Shown: piece after piece, positions 56,451 through 64,000 of the stretch | How the letters are laid out: each line of letters starts with the position of its first letter | Numbering within the stretch: the first letter of the stretch is position 1 | NCBI RefSeq assembly: GCF_011045115.1 | Contig: NZ_JAAKZG010000001.1 | Span: 620,001-684,000, forward strand | Length of the DNA stretch: 64,000 bases | Origin: Mesorhizobium zhangyense | GTDB lineage: Bacteria; Pseudomonadota; Alphaproteobacteria; Rhizobiales; Rhizobiaceae | Direction of reading: 5' to 3' | Translations under genes and position numbers: made by a program | The notes under the pieces: model-generated | Databases searched by the model: none | Told to the model about the DNA's origin: nothing | What the model saw: the letters and a program-made list of their open reading frames with translations, nothing else

Positions 56451-56906
56451 ATGGCCGGACTATATCTCAATGAATTCGTAGTCGGTCAGGTCATCCGCCA
56501 CGCGCTGACCAAATCCGTCACCGAGAGCGACAACATGCTCTTCTCCGTGATGACGCTGAACCCGCAGCCGCTGCATATCGACTTCGACTTCGCCGCCAAG
56601 AGCGAATGGGGCAAGCCACTGGTGAACTCCCTGTTCACACTCGGCCTGATGATCGGCATTTCCGTTCACGACACGACGCTCGGCACCACCGCCGGCAATC
56701 TCGGCATGACGGAAACCGTGTTTCCGCATCCGGTTTTTCATGGCGATACAATCCGGGTAGAGACGGAGATTCTCTCCGTGCGCGAATCGAAATCGAAGCC
56801 GGATCGCGGCATCGTCGAGTTCCAGCACCGCGCCTTCAACCAGAACGGCGCGCTGGTGGCCAAATGCACCCGCCAGGCGATGATGCTGAAGAAGGCTGCC
56901 GCCTGA
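56451..56906 (+). CDS. MaoC-like dehydratase
   Basis: A 151-residue hotdog-fold protein. The MaoC region shows TLNPQPLHIDFDFAAKSEWGK, then TLGLMIGISV and MTETVFPHPVFHGDTIRVE. The usual Asp of the D-x-N-P-x-H hydratase motif is not at the standard place (TLNPQPLH), while the His is kept; this is common in the group paired with CoA-ester lyases (mesaconyl-CoA hydratase-like). GGAGGG lies before the ATG at 56451; the upstream frame is not credible. Its stop overlaps the lyase start by one base. Confidence 0.85.
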   Translation: MAGLYLNEFVVGQVIRHALTKSVTESDNMLFSVMTLNPQPLHIDFDFAAKSEWGKPLVNSLFTLGLMIGISVHDTTLGTTAGNLGMTETVFPHPVFHGDTIRVETEILSVRESKSKPDRGIVEFQHRAFNQNGALVAKCTRQAMMLKKAAA

Positions 56907-57787
56907 TGCGCTCGCTGCTGTTCGTTCCCGGCGATTCGGAAAAGAAGCTCGAGAAGGGATTTTCGTCTGAAGCCGACGTCGTCATTGTCGATCTCGAGGA
57001 TTCCGTCTCGGCGCAGAACAAGATTGCGGCACGCAAGATAGCGGCTGACTTCATTCGCGATCGGCAAGGCCAGGATGGTCCGGCTGTCTATGTCCGCGTG
57101 AACGATCTTTCGACCGGGCTGACCGACGACGACCTCGCAGCCCTCGTCCCAGTAAAACCCGCAGGCATCATGCTGCCGAAGTCCAACAACGGCGCCGATG
57201 TCCAGCTACTGGCCGTCAAGCTGCGTGTCTTTGAGGCGGAAAACAACCTGCCAGATGGCGGCATCGCCATTCTGCCCATCATCACCGAGACGGCAGCCGG
57301 CGTTCTGGCGGCGGCGAGCTATGCCGGCGCAAACGCACGCCTTGCCGGCCTGACCTGGGGCGCGGAGGATCTTTCCGCCGCTGTCGGCGCCCGCGCCACG
57401 CGCGACGAGCATGGCCGCTACACCGATGTCTTTCGCCTCGCCCGCGCCATGACGATCCTTGCGGCTTCCTCAGCTGATGTCGCGGCAATCGACACCGTGT
57501 TTCCGAATTTCCGCGACATGGACGCCTTCCGTACCGAATGCATCGAGGCCGAGCGCGACGGTTTTACCGGCAAGATGGCGATCCACCCGGCGCAGGTGCC
57601 GGTTATCAACGAAGCCTTCACCCCCTCGCCCGAGGCGGTGGCGCATTCGCGAGTTGTGGTCGAGGCATTCCAGGCCGCGGGCAATCCCGGCGTCGTCGCC
57701 ATCGATGGACAGATGTACGACATGCCCCATCTGCGCCGCGCCGAGCGGTTGCTGGCGCGTGCGCAAGCGGCCAAGATTGTGGTCTAA
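56906..57787 (+). CDS. CoA-ester lyase (HpcH/HpaI aldolase / citrate lyase beta family)
   Basis: A 293-residue TIM-barrel lyase. Characteristic stretches are MRSLLFVPGDSEKKLEKG, VDLEDSVS (metal-binding acids), LPIITETAAGV (catalytic Glu) and TWGAEDLSAAVGA. Likely substrates are malyl-CoA, beta-methylmalyl-CoA or citramalyl-CoA; which one cannot be told. Coupling to the MaoC gene (TGATG) suggests consecutive hydration and cleavage of a CoA thioester. The 3' end overlaps the convergent flavin reductase gene by 4 bases. Confidence 0.9.
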   Translation: MRSLLFVPGDSEKKLEKGFSSEADVVIVDLEDSVSAQNKIAARKIAADFIRDRQGQDGPAVYVRVNDLSTGLTDDDLAALVPVKPAGIMLPKSNNGADVQLLAVKLRVFEAENNLPDGGIAILPIITETAAGVLAAASYAGANARLAGLTWGAEDLSAAVGARATRDEHGRYTDVFRLARAMTILAASSADVAAIDTVFPNFRDMDAFRTECIEAERDGFTGKMAIHPAQVPVINEAFTPSPEAVAHSRVVVEAFQAAGNPGVVAIDGQMYDMPHLRRAERLLARAQAAKIVV

Positions 57788-58386
57788 TCTTTCTCCCAGC
57801 GCGGGCGGCGCATGACGAAAGTTTCGGTGATGGCCGAATAATCCATATAGCCAAGCCGGCTAACATTTCCCGCCTTGACCATGTCGAACAGGCCGTCGGT
57901 CAGGAACGCATCGTCGATGAAAACGCTGACCACCTCGCCAGCGACCACCACCGCGCCCGAATCGCTGCCATCGAGCATTTTGGGACGAAAAATCTCCGTC
58001 ACCTTGCATTCGAGCGCGGCAGGAACGCCGGCAACACGCGGTGGTTTTACCATTCGCGACGGCGCCATCTCCAGCCCGGCATAGTCGAACTCGCTGGTGC
58101 CGCGCGGCGCATTCACGCTGGTCCGGTTCATCTTCTCGGCAAGATCGCGCCCGACCAGATTGGCAACGAATTCGCCGGTTTCCACGGCAAACGTGGCACT
58201 GTCCTTCTCCCCGTCGGATGAAAACCAGACGAGAGCCGAGGAGAAGGCATTGAAGAAGGAATAGGGCGCGAGATTGAGCGAGCCGTCGCGTCCGATCGAC
58301 GAGATCCAGCCGATCGGACGCGGTGCAACGATCGCCTTGAACGGATCATGCGGCAGGCCGTGACCCTTGGACGGTTCGTAGAACAA
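57784..58386 (-). CDS. flavin reductase family protein
   Basis: A 200-residue FMN-binding split-barrel protein. Family motifs: IVAPRPIGWISSIG near residue 20, NLAPYSFFNAFS, and EFVANLVGRDLAE. Such proteins use NAD(P)H to reduce flavin or are FMN-dependent oxidoreductases of unknown substrate. Located five bases downstream of the nitroreductase gene on the same strand, so the two flavoproteins are likely co-transcribed. Confidence 0.88.
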   Translation of the reverse strand: MFYEPSKGHGLPHDPFKAIVAPRPIGWISSIGRDGSLNLAPYSFFNAFSSALVWFSSDGEKDSATFAVETGEFVANLVGRDLAEKMNRTSVNAPRGTSEFDYAGLEMAPSRMVKPPRVAGVPAALECKVTEIFRPKMLDGSDSGAVVVAGEVVSVFIDDAFLTDGLFDMVKAGNVSRLGYMDYSAITETFVMRRPRWEKD

Positions 58387-58391
58387 GGCCT

Positions 58392-58976
58392 TCAGCCCTC
58401 CCAGGGACCGGAATAGTCGCCGTAGAGCGCGGTCACGTCGGGTCGTGGCCGTTCCGGCACAGTGCCGTCGAACGATCCGATGTGAATGAAGCCAACGACG
58501 CGCTCATGCGGAGCAAGGCCCAGAATGCGCCGCCCTTCCTCGGTGTCCGAATACCAGTTGGTGATCCAGTTGGTCTTGTAGCCGAGCGCATTGGCGGCAA
58601 TGACGAGGTTCATGGCGGCCGCGCCGCCGGACAGGAACATCTCCCATTGCGGGATCTTCATGTTTTCCTTCGGACTCGATACGACACCGATGACCAGCGG
58701 CGCACGCGAGAATCGCGCCAGCTCCTGGTTGCGGCGGCCTTCCGTCAGCGGTCCTTCGCGCTTCTCAGCCAAAGCCGCCAGCTCTTCACCGATGCGATGG
58801 CGCGCCTCGCCGCGATAGACGATGAATCGCCACGGCTCCAGCCGGCCATGGTCGGGAACGCGCGACGCTATGCGGATCATCGTCTCGATCTCGGTGTCAC
58901 CGGGCGCCGGTTCGCGCAATTCGGGTATGGGGGCCGAACCCCTGCTCAACATGAAATCGATGATCGGTGAGGCCAC
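58392..58976 (-). CDS. nitroreductase family protein
   Basis: A 194-residue FMN-dependent oxidoreductase of the NfsB/YdjA type. Motifs: SRGSAP at the N-terminus, RVPDHGRLEPWRFIVYRG, and NALGYKTNWITNW with GLAPHERVVGFIHIG, like E. coli YdjA. The substrate is unknown. The start is GTG at 58976, supported by AGGAG nine bases upstream; an ATG in the same region is out of frame. Next to the flavin reductase gene. Confidence 0.88.
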   Translation of the reverse strand: MASPIIDFMLSRGSAPIPELREPAPGDTEIETMIRIASRVPDHGRLEPWRFIVYRGEARHRIGEELAALAEKREGPLTEGRRNQELARFSRAPLVIGVVSSPKENMKIPQWEMFLSGGAAAMNLVIAANALGYKTNWITNWYSDTEEGRRILGLAPHERVVGFIHIGSFDGTVPERPRPDVTALYGDYSGPWEG

Positions 58977-59081
58977 GGCGTCATTCTCCTGATGTTGCTG
59001 GCTGAAGCGACCGGAGTGCAGACGGCGGCTTGGGCTGAATATGCCTTGAAATTGCCACCGCATTGGGCTTCAAAGCAAGCC

Positions 59082-60047
59082 ATGCTCGCCGGATTCCTCC
59101 GACCTTTCGCATTCATCTTTGGTGCCTCAGTGTTCACACTGGCATCCGGGCTTGCCATGGCGCAGCAGACGGACCCGCTGAAGGGCGTTACGCTTCCCGA
59201 CCTGTCGAGCTACGCCTCCCCGCATAGCGGCCGATCACTGGCGCAAGGCGAAGGCGGCCAACTCACACTCGCCGCCAAACTGACCGAGGCAAGCGACGAC
59301 ATCGGCCGCGGGCTGATCTGGCGCGTGTTCCGGCCGGAACCCGGCCCGGATGGCAAGCTGCCGCTGGTCGCGTCGGCTCAGGGCGGCACCAGCATGTTCC
59401 AGCTGGAGCCCGGCAGCTATCTCGTTCATGCGTCGTTCGGCCGCGCCGGGGCGACCAAGCGCATCACCGTCGGGCGCGAAGCCAAGCATGAAAGCCTCGT
59501 GCTCGATGCAGGCGGCCTGAAGCTGGATGCCGTCCTTGCCGGCGGCGTGCGCATCCCGCCGGAGAAGCTGCGATTCTCCATCTACGAAGCTGAACCGGGG
59601 GCTGACGGCGACCGCGCGCTTATCATCCCCGATGTCAGCCCCAATTCCATCGTTCGGCTCAACGCCGGCGTCTATCACGTCGTTTCCACCTACGGCTCGG
59701 TCAACGCCGTGATTCGTTCCGACATCCGCGTTGAGGCCGGCAAGCTGACAGATGCGACCGTCGAGCACCGCGCCGCCGAGCTGACATTGAAACTGGTGCG
59801 GGACGAAGGCGGTGAAGCAATCGCCGACACGTCATGGTCTGTGCTGACAGGATCAGGCGATCCCGTGCGCGAAAGCGTCGGCGCGTTCGCCTCGATGGTG
59901 CTTGCCGAAGGCGAATACACCATCGTCGCCAAGAATCGCGACCGCATCTACCAGCGCGATTTCACCGTCGTCGGCGGGCACAATCAGGACGTCGAGGTTC
60001 TGGCCAATGACGCCAATGCGGCCGACCCGAATGACGGGGCGGACTGA
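59082..60047 (+). CDS. secreted protein with three beta-sandwich-like repeats
   Basis: A 321-residue protein with a typical Sec signal peptide (hydrophobic stretch about 8-25, cleavage after AMA before QQTDP). The mature part shows three related blocks: PGSYLVHASFGRAGATKRI, AGVYHVVSTYGSVNAVIRS and EGEYTIVAKNRDRIYQRD. Each is followed by a strand and a variable segment, which suggests tandem PEGA- or carboxypeptidase-regulatory-like domains. The function is unknown; a periplasmic binding or scaffold role is possible. The ATG at 59082 is favoured because it yields the signal peptide; the frame is open to 58992. Confidence 0.75.
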   Translation: MLAGFLRPFAFIFGASVFTLASGLAMAQQTDPLKGVTLPDLSSYASPHSGRSLAQGEGGQLTLAAKLTEASDDIGRGLIWRVFRPEPGPDGKLPLVASAQGGTSMFQLEPGSYLVHASFGRAGATKRITVGREAKHESLVLDAGGLKLDAVLAGGVRIPPEKLRFSIYEAEPGADGDRALIIPDVSPNSIVRLNAGVYHVVSTYGSVNAVIRSDIRVEAGKLTDATVEHRAAELTLKLVRDEGGEAIADTSWSVLTGSGDPVRESVGAFASMVLAEGEYTIVAKNRDRIYQRDFTVVGGHNQDVEVLANDANAADPNDGAD

Positions 60048-60089
60048 ACCACCGGTTCCCGCCAAACAGTCAAATCTTCGGAATCATGA

Positions 60090-60120
60090 AAAAGGCGGGG
60101 CAATACATGCCCCGCCTTTT
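60090..60120. terminator. bidirectional terminator between the secreted protein and thrS
   Basis: A 12-base stem, AAAAGGCGGGGC (60090-60101) and GCCCCGCCTTTT (60109-60120), with a 7-base loop and A/T runs on both sides. It serves the plus-strand secreted-protein gene and the minus-strand thrS gene, 20 bases from the thrS stop. Confidence 0.9.
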
Positions 60121-60140
60121 TTCCTATCGTTCAAAAAGCC

Positions 60141-62117
60141 TTAGCTCTCCAACAGCGCCCGCTTGCGATCCGGCGTTATCGCCTCGTCGCTGAGCGCTGC
60201 CACCGCCTCGTCCAGCGTCATCGATGTCTGGTCGCGAGAGCCGAGACGGCGGACATTTACCGTCGCCTCTTCCGCCTCTCGCCTGCCGCAGACGAGAATG
60301 ACCGGAACCTTGGCCAGCGAATGTTCGCGGACCTTGTAGTTGATCTTCTCATTGCGCAGGTCGGCTTCGGCCGACAGGCCGGCAGCCTTCAGTTTCTTGA
60401 CCACCGACTGCGCATATTCGTCGGCGTCCGAAGTGATTGTCGCGACGACCACCTGCAGCGGCGCGAACCAGAGCGGGAAATGGCCCGAATAGTTCTCGAT
60501 CAGGATACCGAGGAAGCGTTCCATCGAGCCGCAGATGGCGCGGTGGATCATCACTGGCTGCTTCTTCTCCGAGTCCGAGCCGATGTAGAAGGCGCCAAAA
60601 CGCTCCGGCAGGTTGAAATCGACCTGCGTGGTGCCGCATTGCCACTCGCGGCCGATGGCGTCCTTCAGCACATATTCGAACTTCGGACCGTAGAATGCGC
60701 CCTCGCCCGGATTGATCGACGTCTTGATGCGATTGCCCGAGCGCGCCCTGATCGTCTCCAGCACATTGCCCATGATTTCCTCGGCATGATCCCATGCCTC
60801 ATCGGAACCGACGCGCTTGTCAGGGCGCGTCGACAGCTTCACGCTGATCTCGTCGAAGCCGAAATCGGCATAGGTCGTCAGGATCAGATCATTGATGCGC
60901 AGGCACTCGTCGGCAAGCTGCTCTTCGGTGCAGAAGATATGCGCATCGTCCTGCGTGAAGCCGCGCACGCGCATTAGACCATGCAGCGCGCCGGAAGGCT
61001 CGTAGCGGTGCACATTGCCGAATTCGGCAAGCTTTACCGGAAGATCGCGATAGGACTTCAGGCCGTGCTTGAATATCTGGACGTGGCCCGGGCAGTTCAT
61101 CGGCTTCAACGCGAAAACGCGATCGTCGTCGGTGTCATCGCCGGCAACCGTGACCTTGAACATGGCATCGCGATACCAGCCCCAGTGACCCGACGTTTCC
61201 CACAGCGACTTGTCGAGTACCTGCGGCGCGTTGACTTCCTGGTAGCCCTGCGTGTCGAGCCGGCGGCGCATATAGCTGACGAGGTTCTGGAACATCTTCC
61301 AGCCCTTGGCGTGCCAGAAGACGACGCCCGGCCCCTCTTCCTGGAAATGGAAGAGGTCCATTTCGCGGCCAAGGCGGCGATGATCGCGCTTCTCGGCCTC
61401 TTCCAGCATGTGGAGATACTGGTCGAGCTGCGCCTGGTCGACCCAGGCCGTGCCGTAAATGCGCGTCAGCATCGGATTGTTCGAATCGCCACGCCAGTAG
61501 GCGCCGGCAACCTTCATCAGCTTGAAGGCCGAGCCGATCTGCCCGGTCGAAGCCATATGCGGGCCACGGCAGAGGTCGAACCAGTCGCCCTGCGCATAGA
61601 TCTTCAGATCGTCGCCCTCGGGAATGGCGTCGATCAGCTCGAGCTTGTAGGCCTCGCCCTTGTCGGAAAACACCTGCTTGGCCTTTTCGCGCGTCCACAC
61701 CTGCTTGGTGAACGGCTTGTTGCGGCCGATGATCTCGCGCATCTTCTTTTCAATGACGGGGAAATCCTCGGGCGTGAAGGGCTCGTTGCGGGCGAAATCG
61801 TAATAGAAACCGTTTTCGATCACAGGGCCGATGGTGACCTGCGTTCCCGGCCAGATTTCCTGCACGGCTTCGGCCAGCACATGCGCCGTATCGTGGCGGA
61901 TCAATTCGAGCGCGCGCGGATCGTCGCGCAGCACGATCTCGACCTTGCCCGACTTGCCGAGCGGATCGGAAAGATCACGCAGCGTGCCGTCCACGGCATA
62001 GGCCACGGCCTTCTTGGCGAGCGACTTCGAGATCGATTCGGCGAGTGCCGCACCGGTCATCGACGCGTCGTATTCGCGTACGGAGCCATCGGGAAATGTG
62101 AGGGAAACGTTCGACAT
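60141..62117 (-). CDS. thrS: threonyl-tRNA synthetase
   Basis: A 658-residue class II synthetase charging tRNA(Thr). An N-terminal TGS domain is followed by the editing domain ([15 protein letters not shown] and, further on, [13 protein letters not shown]), then the catalytic core with [21 protein letters not shown] and motif 3 in [17 protein letters not shown], and an anticodon-binding domain. The ATG at 62117 is chosen with AGGAG six bases upstream; the preceding ATG at 62120 is only three bases from it. Confidence 0.98.
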   Translation of the reverse strand: MSNVSLTFPDGSVREYDASMTGAALAESISKSLAKKAVAYAVDGTLRDLSDPLGKSGKVEIVLRDDPRALELIRHDTAHVLAEAVQEIWPGTQVTIGPVIENGFYYDFARNEPFTPEDFPVIEKKMREIIGRNKPFTKQVWTREKAKQVFSDKGEAYKLELIDAIPEGDDLKIYAQGDWFDLCRGPHMASTGQIGSAFKLMKVAGAYWRGDSNNPMLTRIYGTAWVDQAQLDQYLHMLEEAEKRDHRRLGREMDLFHFQEEGPGVVFWHAKGWKMFQNLVSYMRRRLDTQGYQEVNAPQVLDKSLWETSGHWGWYRDAMFKVTVAGDDTDDDRVFALKPMNCPGHVQIFKHGLKSYRDLPVKLAEFGNVHRYEPSGALHGLMRVRGFTQDDAHIFCTEEQLADECLRINDLILTTYADFGFDEISVKLSTRPDKRVGSDEAWDHAEEIMGNVLETIRARSGNRIKTSINPGEGAFYGPKFEYVLKDAIGREWQCGTTQVDFNLPERFGAFYIGSDSEKKQPVMIHRAICGSMERFLGILIENYSGHFPLWFAPLQVVVATITSDADEYAQSVVKKLKAAGLSAEADLRNEKINYKVREHSLAKVPVILVCGRREAEEATVNVRRLGSRDQTSMTLDEAVAALSDEAITPDRKRALLES

Positions 62118-62135
62118 CATATTCTCCTATCCAGT

Positions 62136-62180
62136 CCCGCAAACGAGCGCGGGTGGTTAAATTGCCGGATGCGTCCGGCA
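62136..62180 (-). promoter_or_regulatory. two stem-loops between yidD and thrS
   Basis: On minus-strand RNA, a stem of TGCCGGA / TCCGGCA with a 4-base loop (62163-62180) is followed by AATTTAA and may be a weak yidD terminator. A second stem CCCGC / GCGGG (62136-62153) lies just before the thrS ribosome-binding site. No T-box or known thrS operator is recognised. Confidence 0.35.
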
Positions 62181-62228
62181 GCGACGGCCTTTTAGGGGGA
62201 GATTGCCGCGCCGTAAAGGCGAGAGCGT

Positions 62229-62603
62229 TCAGCTTTGCGTGTCTTGCGGCATTTTTCCGATGCGCCAGTAACGCCACGGCGTGAACCAGCGATACCGCGC
62301 GGTCAACCGTTCGGGTACCCGGTCGATGCCGTGCGTGCCCCATGGGCCGCAGCGCATCACCCGAAAAAACCCCATCCAGCCGCCGGCCCACAAGCCGTGA
62401 CGGGCGATGGCCTCGTGGGCGTATTCGGAGCAAGTCGGCAAATGCCGGCAGGAATTGCCGACGAAACCCGAAAGCGTGAGTTGATAGAACCGGACCAGGG
62501 ACGTGCCGAAAACCCGGCCCGGCGTCTTGCGCCAGGGGCCGGGCCAGTTTCTGCCGCGCGCGACCGGCCGGGCCGCGTGCGTATGCTGGTGATCGTGGCT
62601 CAT
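62229..62603 (-). CDS. yidD: membrane protein insertion efficiency factor YidD
   Basis: A 124-residue protein with the YidD core: LVRFYQLTLSGFVGNSCRHLPTCSEYA, in which the three cysteines and the amphipathic helix are kept, then GFFRVMRCGPWGTHGID. It helps insertion of YidC substrates at the inner membrane. The N-terminal 30 residues are a polar His-rich extension. It lies 108 bases upstream of thrS on the same strand. Confidence 0.94.
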   Translation of the reverse strand: MSHDHQHTHAARPVARGRNWPGPWRKTPGRVFGTSLVRFYQLTLSGFVGNSCRHLPTCSEYAHEAIARHGLWAGGWMGFFRVMRCGPWGTHGIDRVPERLTARYRWFTPWRYWRIGKMPQDTQS

Positions 62604-62683
62604 CCGCCTATTTCAACGCTCCGTCAGCGTCGTAGATGTCGTTTCCAGCGCTGTTTTGCAACTACATGCGCGTCGCATGCAAT

Positions 62684-62845
62684 TCAGATGAGACTGTCGT
62701 TGCGCGCAGGCCGCGCGGGCCGCTCCGGGTAGCGCAGTTCGACCGGGTGCTCCTCGCGGCTCGGTCGATCGTGCCGGGAACGCAGCGGCATGGTCTGAAA
62801 AGTCAGGATGCGGATGACGTCGCCGAAGATGTTTGTAAGGTTCAT
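62684..62845 (-). CDS. small hypothetical protein, 53 residues
   Basis: A basic, Pro/Arg-rich protein starting MNLTNIFGDVIRILTFQ and ending RPARNDSLI. The first 20 residues could form an amphipathic helix. Support: a perfect AGGAGG eight bases before the ATG at 62845, and a divergent LysR-type regulator gene next door. The function is unknown. An in-frame ATG at 62869 is less likely because it precedes the ribosome-binding site. The 80 bases between its stop and yidD hold a palindrome CATGCG-CGT-CGCATG (62665-62679). Confidence 0.55.
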   Translation of the reverse strand: MNLTNIFGDVIRILTFQTMPLRSRHDRPSREEHPVELRYPERPARPARNDSLI

Positions 62846-62855
62846 GGCCGTAGCC

Positions 62856-62872
62856 TCCTTGTTACACAAGGA
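62856..62872. promoter_or_regulatory. dyad overlapping the ribosome-binding site of the 53-residue gene
   Basis: TCCTTG (62856-62861) and CAAGGA (62867-62872) flank 5 bases. In minus-strand RNA this forms a 6-base stem that hides the AAGGA part of the Shine-Dalgarno sequence. It could also be a DNA operator for the adjacent LysR regulator, since the dyad spacing is similar to the LysR box further on. Confidence 0.45.
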
Positions 62873-62905
62873 TTAGACCGCGCCTGTACTTCGTCCTCAA
62901 ACGAG

Positions 62906-62937
62906 TATAATTTCGCGCTTGGATAACTTGGGGTTAT
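62906..62937 (+). promoter_or_regulatory. -10 element and LysR-type box upstream of the lysR gene
   Basis: A perfect TATAAT at 62906-62911 could be the -10 element of the regulator gene. The dyad ATAAC-N5-GTTAT at 62923-62937 contains a T-N11-A pattern typical of LysR-binding sites. It ends five bases before the regulator's ATG at 62943, consistent with autoregulation. Confidence 0.5.
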
Positions 62938-62942
62938 GCAAG

Positions 62943-63851
62943 ATGAAACGCGGGCGGCTTCCGCTGACAGCCTTACGGAGCTTCGAAGTGGCCGGCCGTT
63001 TGCTGAGCTTCAGCAAGGCGGCGGATGAGCTTTTCGTATCGCAGGCCGCGATCAGCCGGCAGATTCGCGAACTCCAGCACTTCACCGGCTACGCGCTGTT
63101 CGAGCGTCATCACCGCCGCGTCTCGCTGACCGAGAATGGCATGCGCCTGCTGGAACAACTGACGACGAGCTTCGACGACATCGACCGGCGCCTGACCGAA
63201 CTGCGCGAAGCGCTACCGCATGAGACGGTGGCCGTCAGCGTCGAGCCGTCCTTCGCGGGCACATGGCTGGTCCCTCGACTCAATATTTTCAGCCGGTTAC
63301 GCCCTGATATTGATGTCTCGCTGAGCGTCGACCCGCGCCTGATCGAATTCCGCAGCCACGAAGCGCAAATCGCCATCCGTTTCAGCGCGACCGAAACATC
63401 CTGGCCCCGCACCGAATCCACGCGCCTGCTCGACATTTCGGTAGCGCCGGTGCTGTCTCCCGAACTTCTTGCGTCGGGCCCGCCTTTACTGACACCCGGC
63501 GACCTCCGTCATCACAGCCTGCTGCACGATGAGAACCGCAACGGCTGGTCACGCTGGTTCGAAGAAGCGGGCATTCACGACATGGCACCGCAGCGCGGCC
63601 CGATTTTCACCGATTCTGCGCTCGCGACCCAGGCCGCCGTGCTGGGACACGGCATCGCGCTCGGCGATATCGCGCTGATCAGCCGGGACCTGCAGGCGAA
63701 GAGACTGGTGATGCCCTTCCCGATCGAGGTGCCCTATGGCGCCTACTGGCTCGTCGCGCCCGACTTCAAGGAGTTGAGCGAGGCAACTCAGGCTTTCGCG
63801 AATTGGATTCAGGAGGAACTAAAAGCCGAGCAGGCGACGAAGTTTATTTAA
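62943..63851 (+). CDS. LysR family transcriptional regulator (GcvA-like)
   Basis: A 302-residue regulator with an N-terminal winged helix-turn-helix (LPLTALRSFEVAGRLLSFSK and ELFVSQAAISRQIRELQ) and a C-terminal periplasmic-binding-like effector domain (about 90-295). The N-terminal pattern is that of the GcvA/AmpR subgroup. The target is likely the divergent 53-residue gene and itself. No evidence ties it to the gcv operon, which lies 13 kb away. The ATG at 62943 gives the family N-terminus; 62919 is an alternative. Confidence 0.9.
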   Translation: MKRGRLPLTALRSFEVAGRLLSFSKAADELFVSQAAISRQIRELQHFTGYALFERHHRRVSLTENGMRLLEQLTTSFDDIDRRLTELREALPHETVAVSVEPSFAGTWLVPRLNIFSRLRPDIDVSLSVDPRLIEFRSHEAQIAIRFSATETSWPRTESTRLLDISVAPVLSPELLASGPPLLTPGDLRHHSLLHDENRNGWSRWFEEAGIHDMAPQRGPIFTDSALATQAAVLGHGIALGDIALISRDLQAKRLVMPFPIEVPYGAYWLVAPDFKELSEATQAFANWIQEELKAEQATKFI

Positions 63852-64000
63852 GCCGCGTCGGCGTGTTTCTTCTCGATCTGGCCGATGGCGTCGACAACCG
63901 CATCGAAGGTCAGCATGGTCGAGGCGTGGCGGGCCTTGTAGTCGCGCACCGGCTCGAGATATTTGAGTTCGTCGAAACGCCCCTCAGGCGGCGCGCCGTT
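63848..64000 (-). CDS. iron-sulfur cluster assembly scaffold-like protein (IscU-type), 3' part
   Basis: The last 50 codons of a gene that continues beyond the window edge. The segment DELKYLEPVRDYKARHASTMLTFDAVVDAIGQ aligns by eye with the C-terminal helix region of IscU (the E. coli part around VKIHCSILAEDAIKAA). The position of the third cluster-binding Cys is Ala (RHAST). Related proteins sit near yidD and folE in rhizobia, which supports the call. It overlaps the LysR stop by 4 bases tail to tail. Confidence 0.6.
   Translation of the reverse strand, partial: NGAPPEGRFDELKYLEPVRDYKARHASTMLTFDAVVDAIGQIEKKHADAA

Noticed and set aside
62118-62228. T-box or known thrS operator upstream of thrS
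   Set aside because: Two short hairpins exist, but there is no T-box sequence, no tRNA(Thr)-like operator, and T-boxes are not expected in alphaproteobacteria.
62943-63851. LysR gene as the regulator of the gcv operon because of its GcvA-like N-terminus
   Set aside because: It is 13 kb away and divergent from another gene, and gcv already has a riboswitch; subgroup resemblance alone does not assign the target.

Overview
The window is a chromosomal stretch of an alphaproteobacterium of the order Hyphomicrobiales (Rhizobiales), most like the Phyllobacteriaceae (Mesorhizobium, Aminobacter, Nitratireductor). The signs are the high-GC coding style, the PleD-DivK pair, GatCA, a pyrB gene followed by a degenerate dihydroorotase, DUF1489, DUF3572, DUF6105 and DUF2336 proteins, GTTC-N7-GTTC SOS boxes, and the yidD-thrS neighbourhood. 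Placement below family level is inference. I see no rRNA, tRNA, CRISPR array, insertion sequence or prophage. Most of the window is core genome in short, tightly overlapping operons.

Layout. 0-10 kb, mostly minus strand: DnaJ-like membrane protein, VWA protein, a lysine-methyltransferase-like protein and DUF1489; an imperfect palindromic repeat; serine deaminase (sdaA); a 41-residue membrane protein; DUF599 and YdcF proteins; gatC-GNAT-gatA; a UPF0173 hydrolase. 9.6-18 kb: ruvX, two small membrane proteins, an AEC transporter, aidB, then the plus-strand run pyrB-pyrC'-plsY-dprA. 18-26 kb: topA-rnr-DUF983, a NUDIX hydrolase, an MFS transporter and rpmG with two terminators. 26-32 kb: pleD and divK (cell-cycle and c-di-GMP signalling), DUF3572 with a HAD-like protein, a GNAT protein, dinB behind an SOS box, and an NTF2-like protein with a small partner. 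32-39 kb: a Phd-VapC module, dnaE, a HAD phosphatase and pccA. 39-46 kb: glutathione-dependent formaldehyde oxidation (frmA and fghA) split by UPF0178, DUF1345 and a second toxin-antitoxin module, then a cytochrome b with a Tat-exported molybdopterin oxidoreductase and an HTH regulator. 46-51 kb: a tandem glycine riboswitch with gcvT-gcvH-gcvP. 51-64 kb: parE with a second candidate SOS box, a FUSC transporter, DUF2336, MaoC with a CoA-ester lyase, flavin reductase, nitroreductase, a secreted repeat protein, thrS, yidD, a 53-residue protein divergent from a LysR gene, and the 3' end of an IscU-like gene.

How parts work together. One-carbon and amino-acid catabolism is prominent: glycine cleavage, serine deamination, and formaldehyde to formate through glutathione adducts. 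DNA maintenance is the second theme: topA, parE, dnaE, dinB, dprA, ruvX and aidB, with dinB and parE possibly sharing LexA control. The most notable points are the dihydroorotase-like protein without its metal histidines, the toxin-antitoxin module translationally coupled to fghA, the SOS-type box in front of parE, several clean palindromes in promoter regions, and a set of small genes supported by good ribosome-binding sites.
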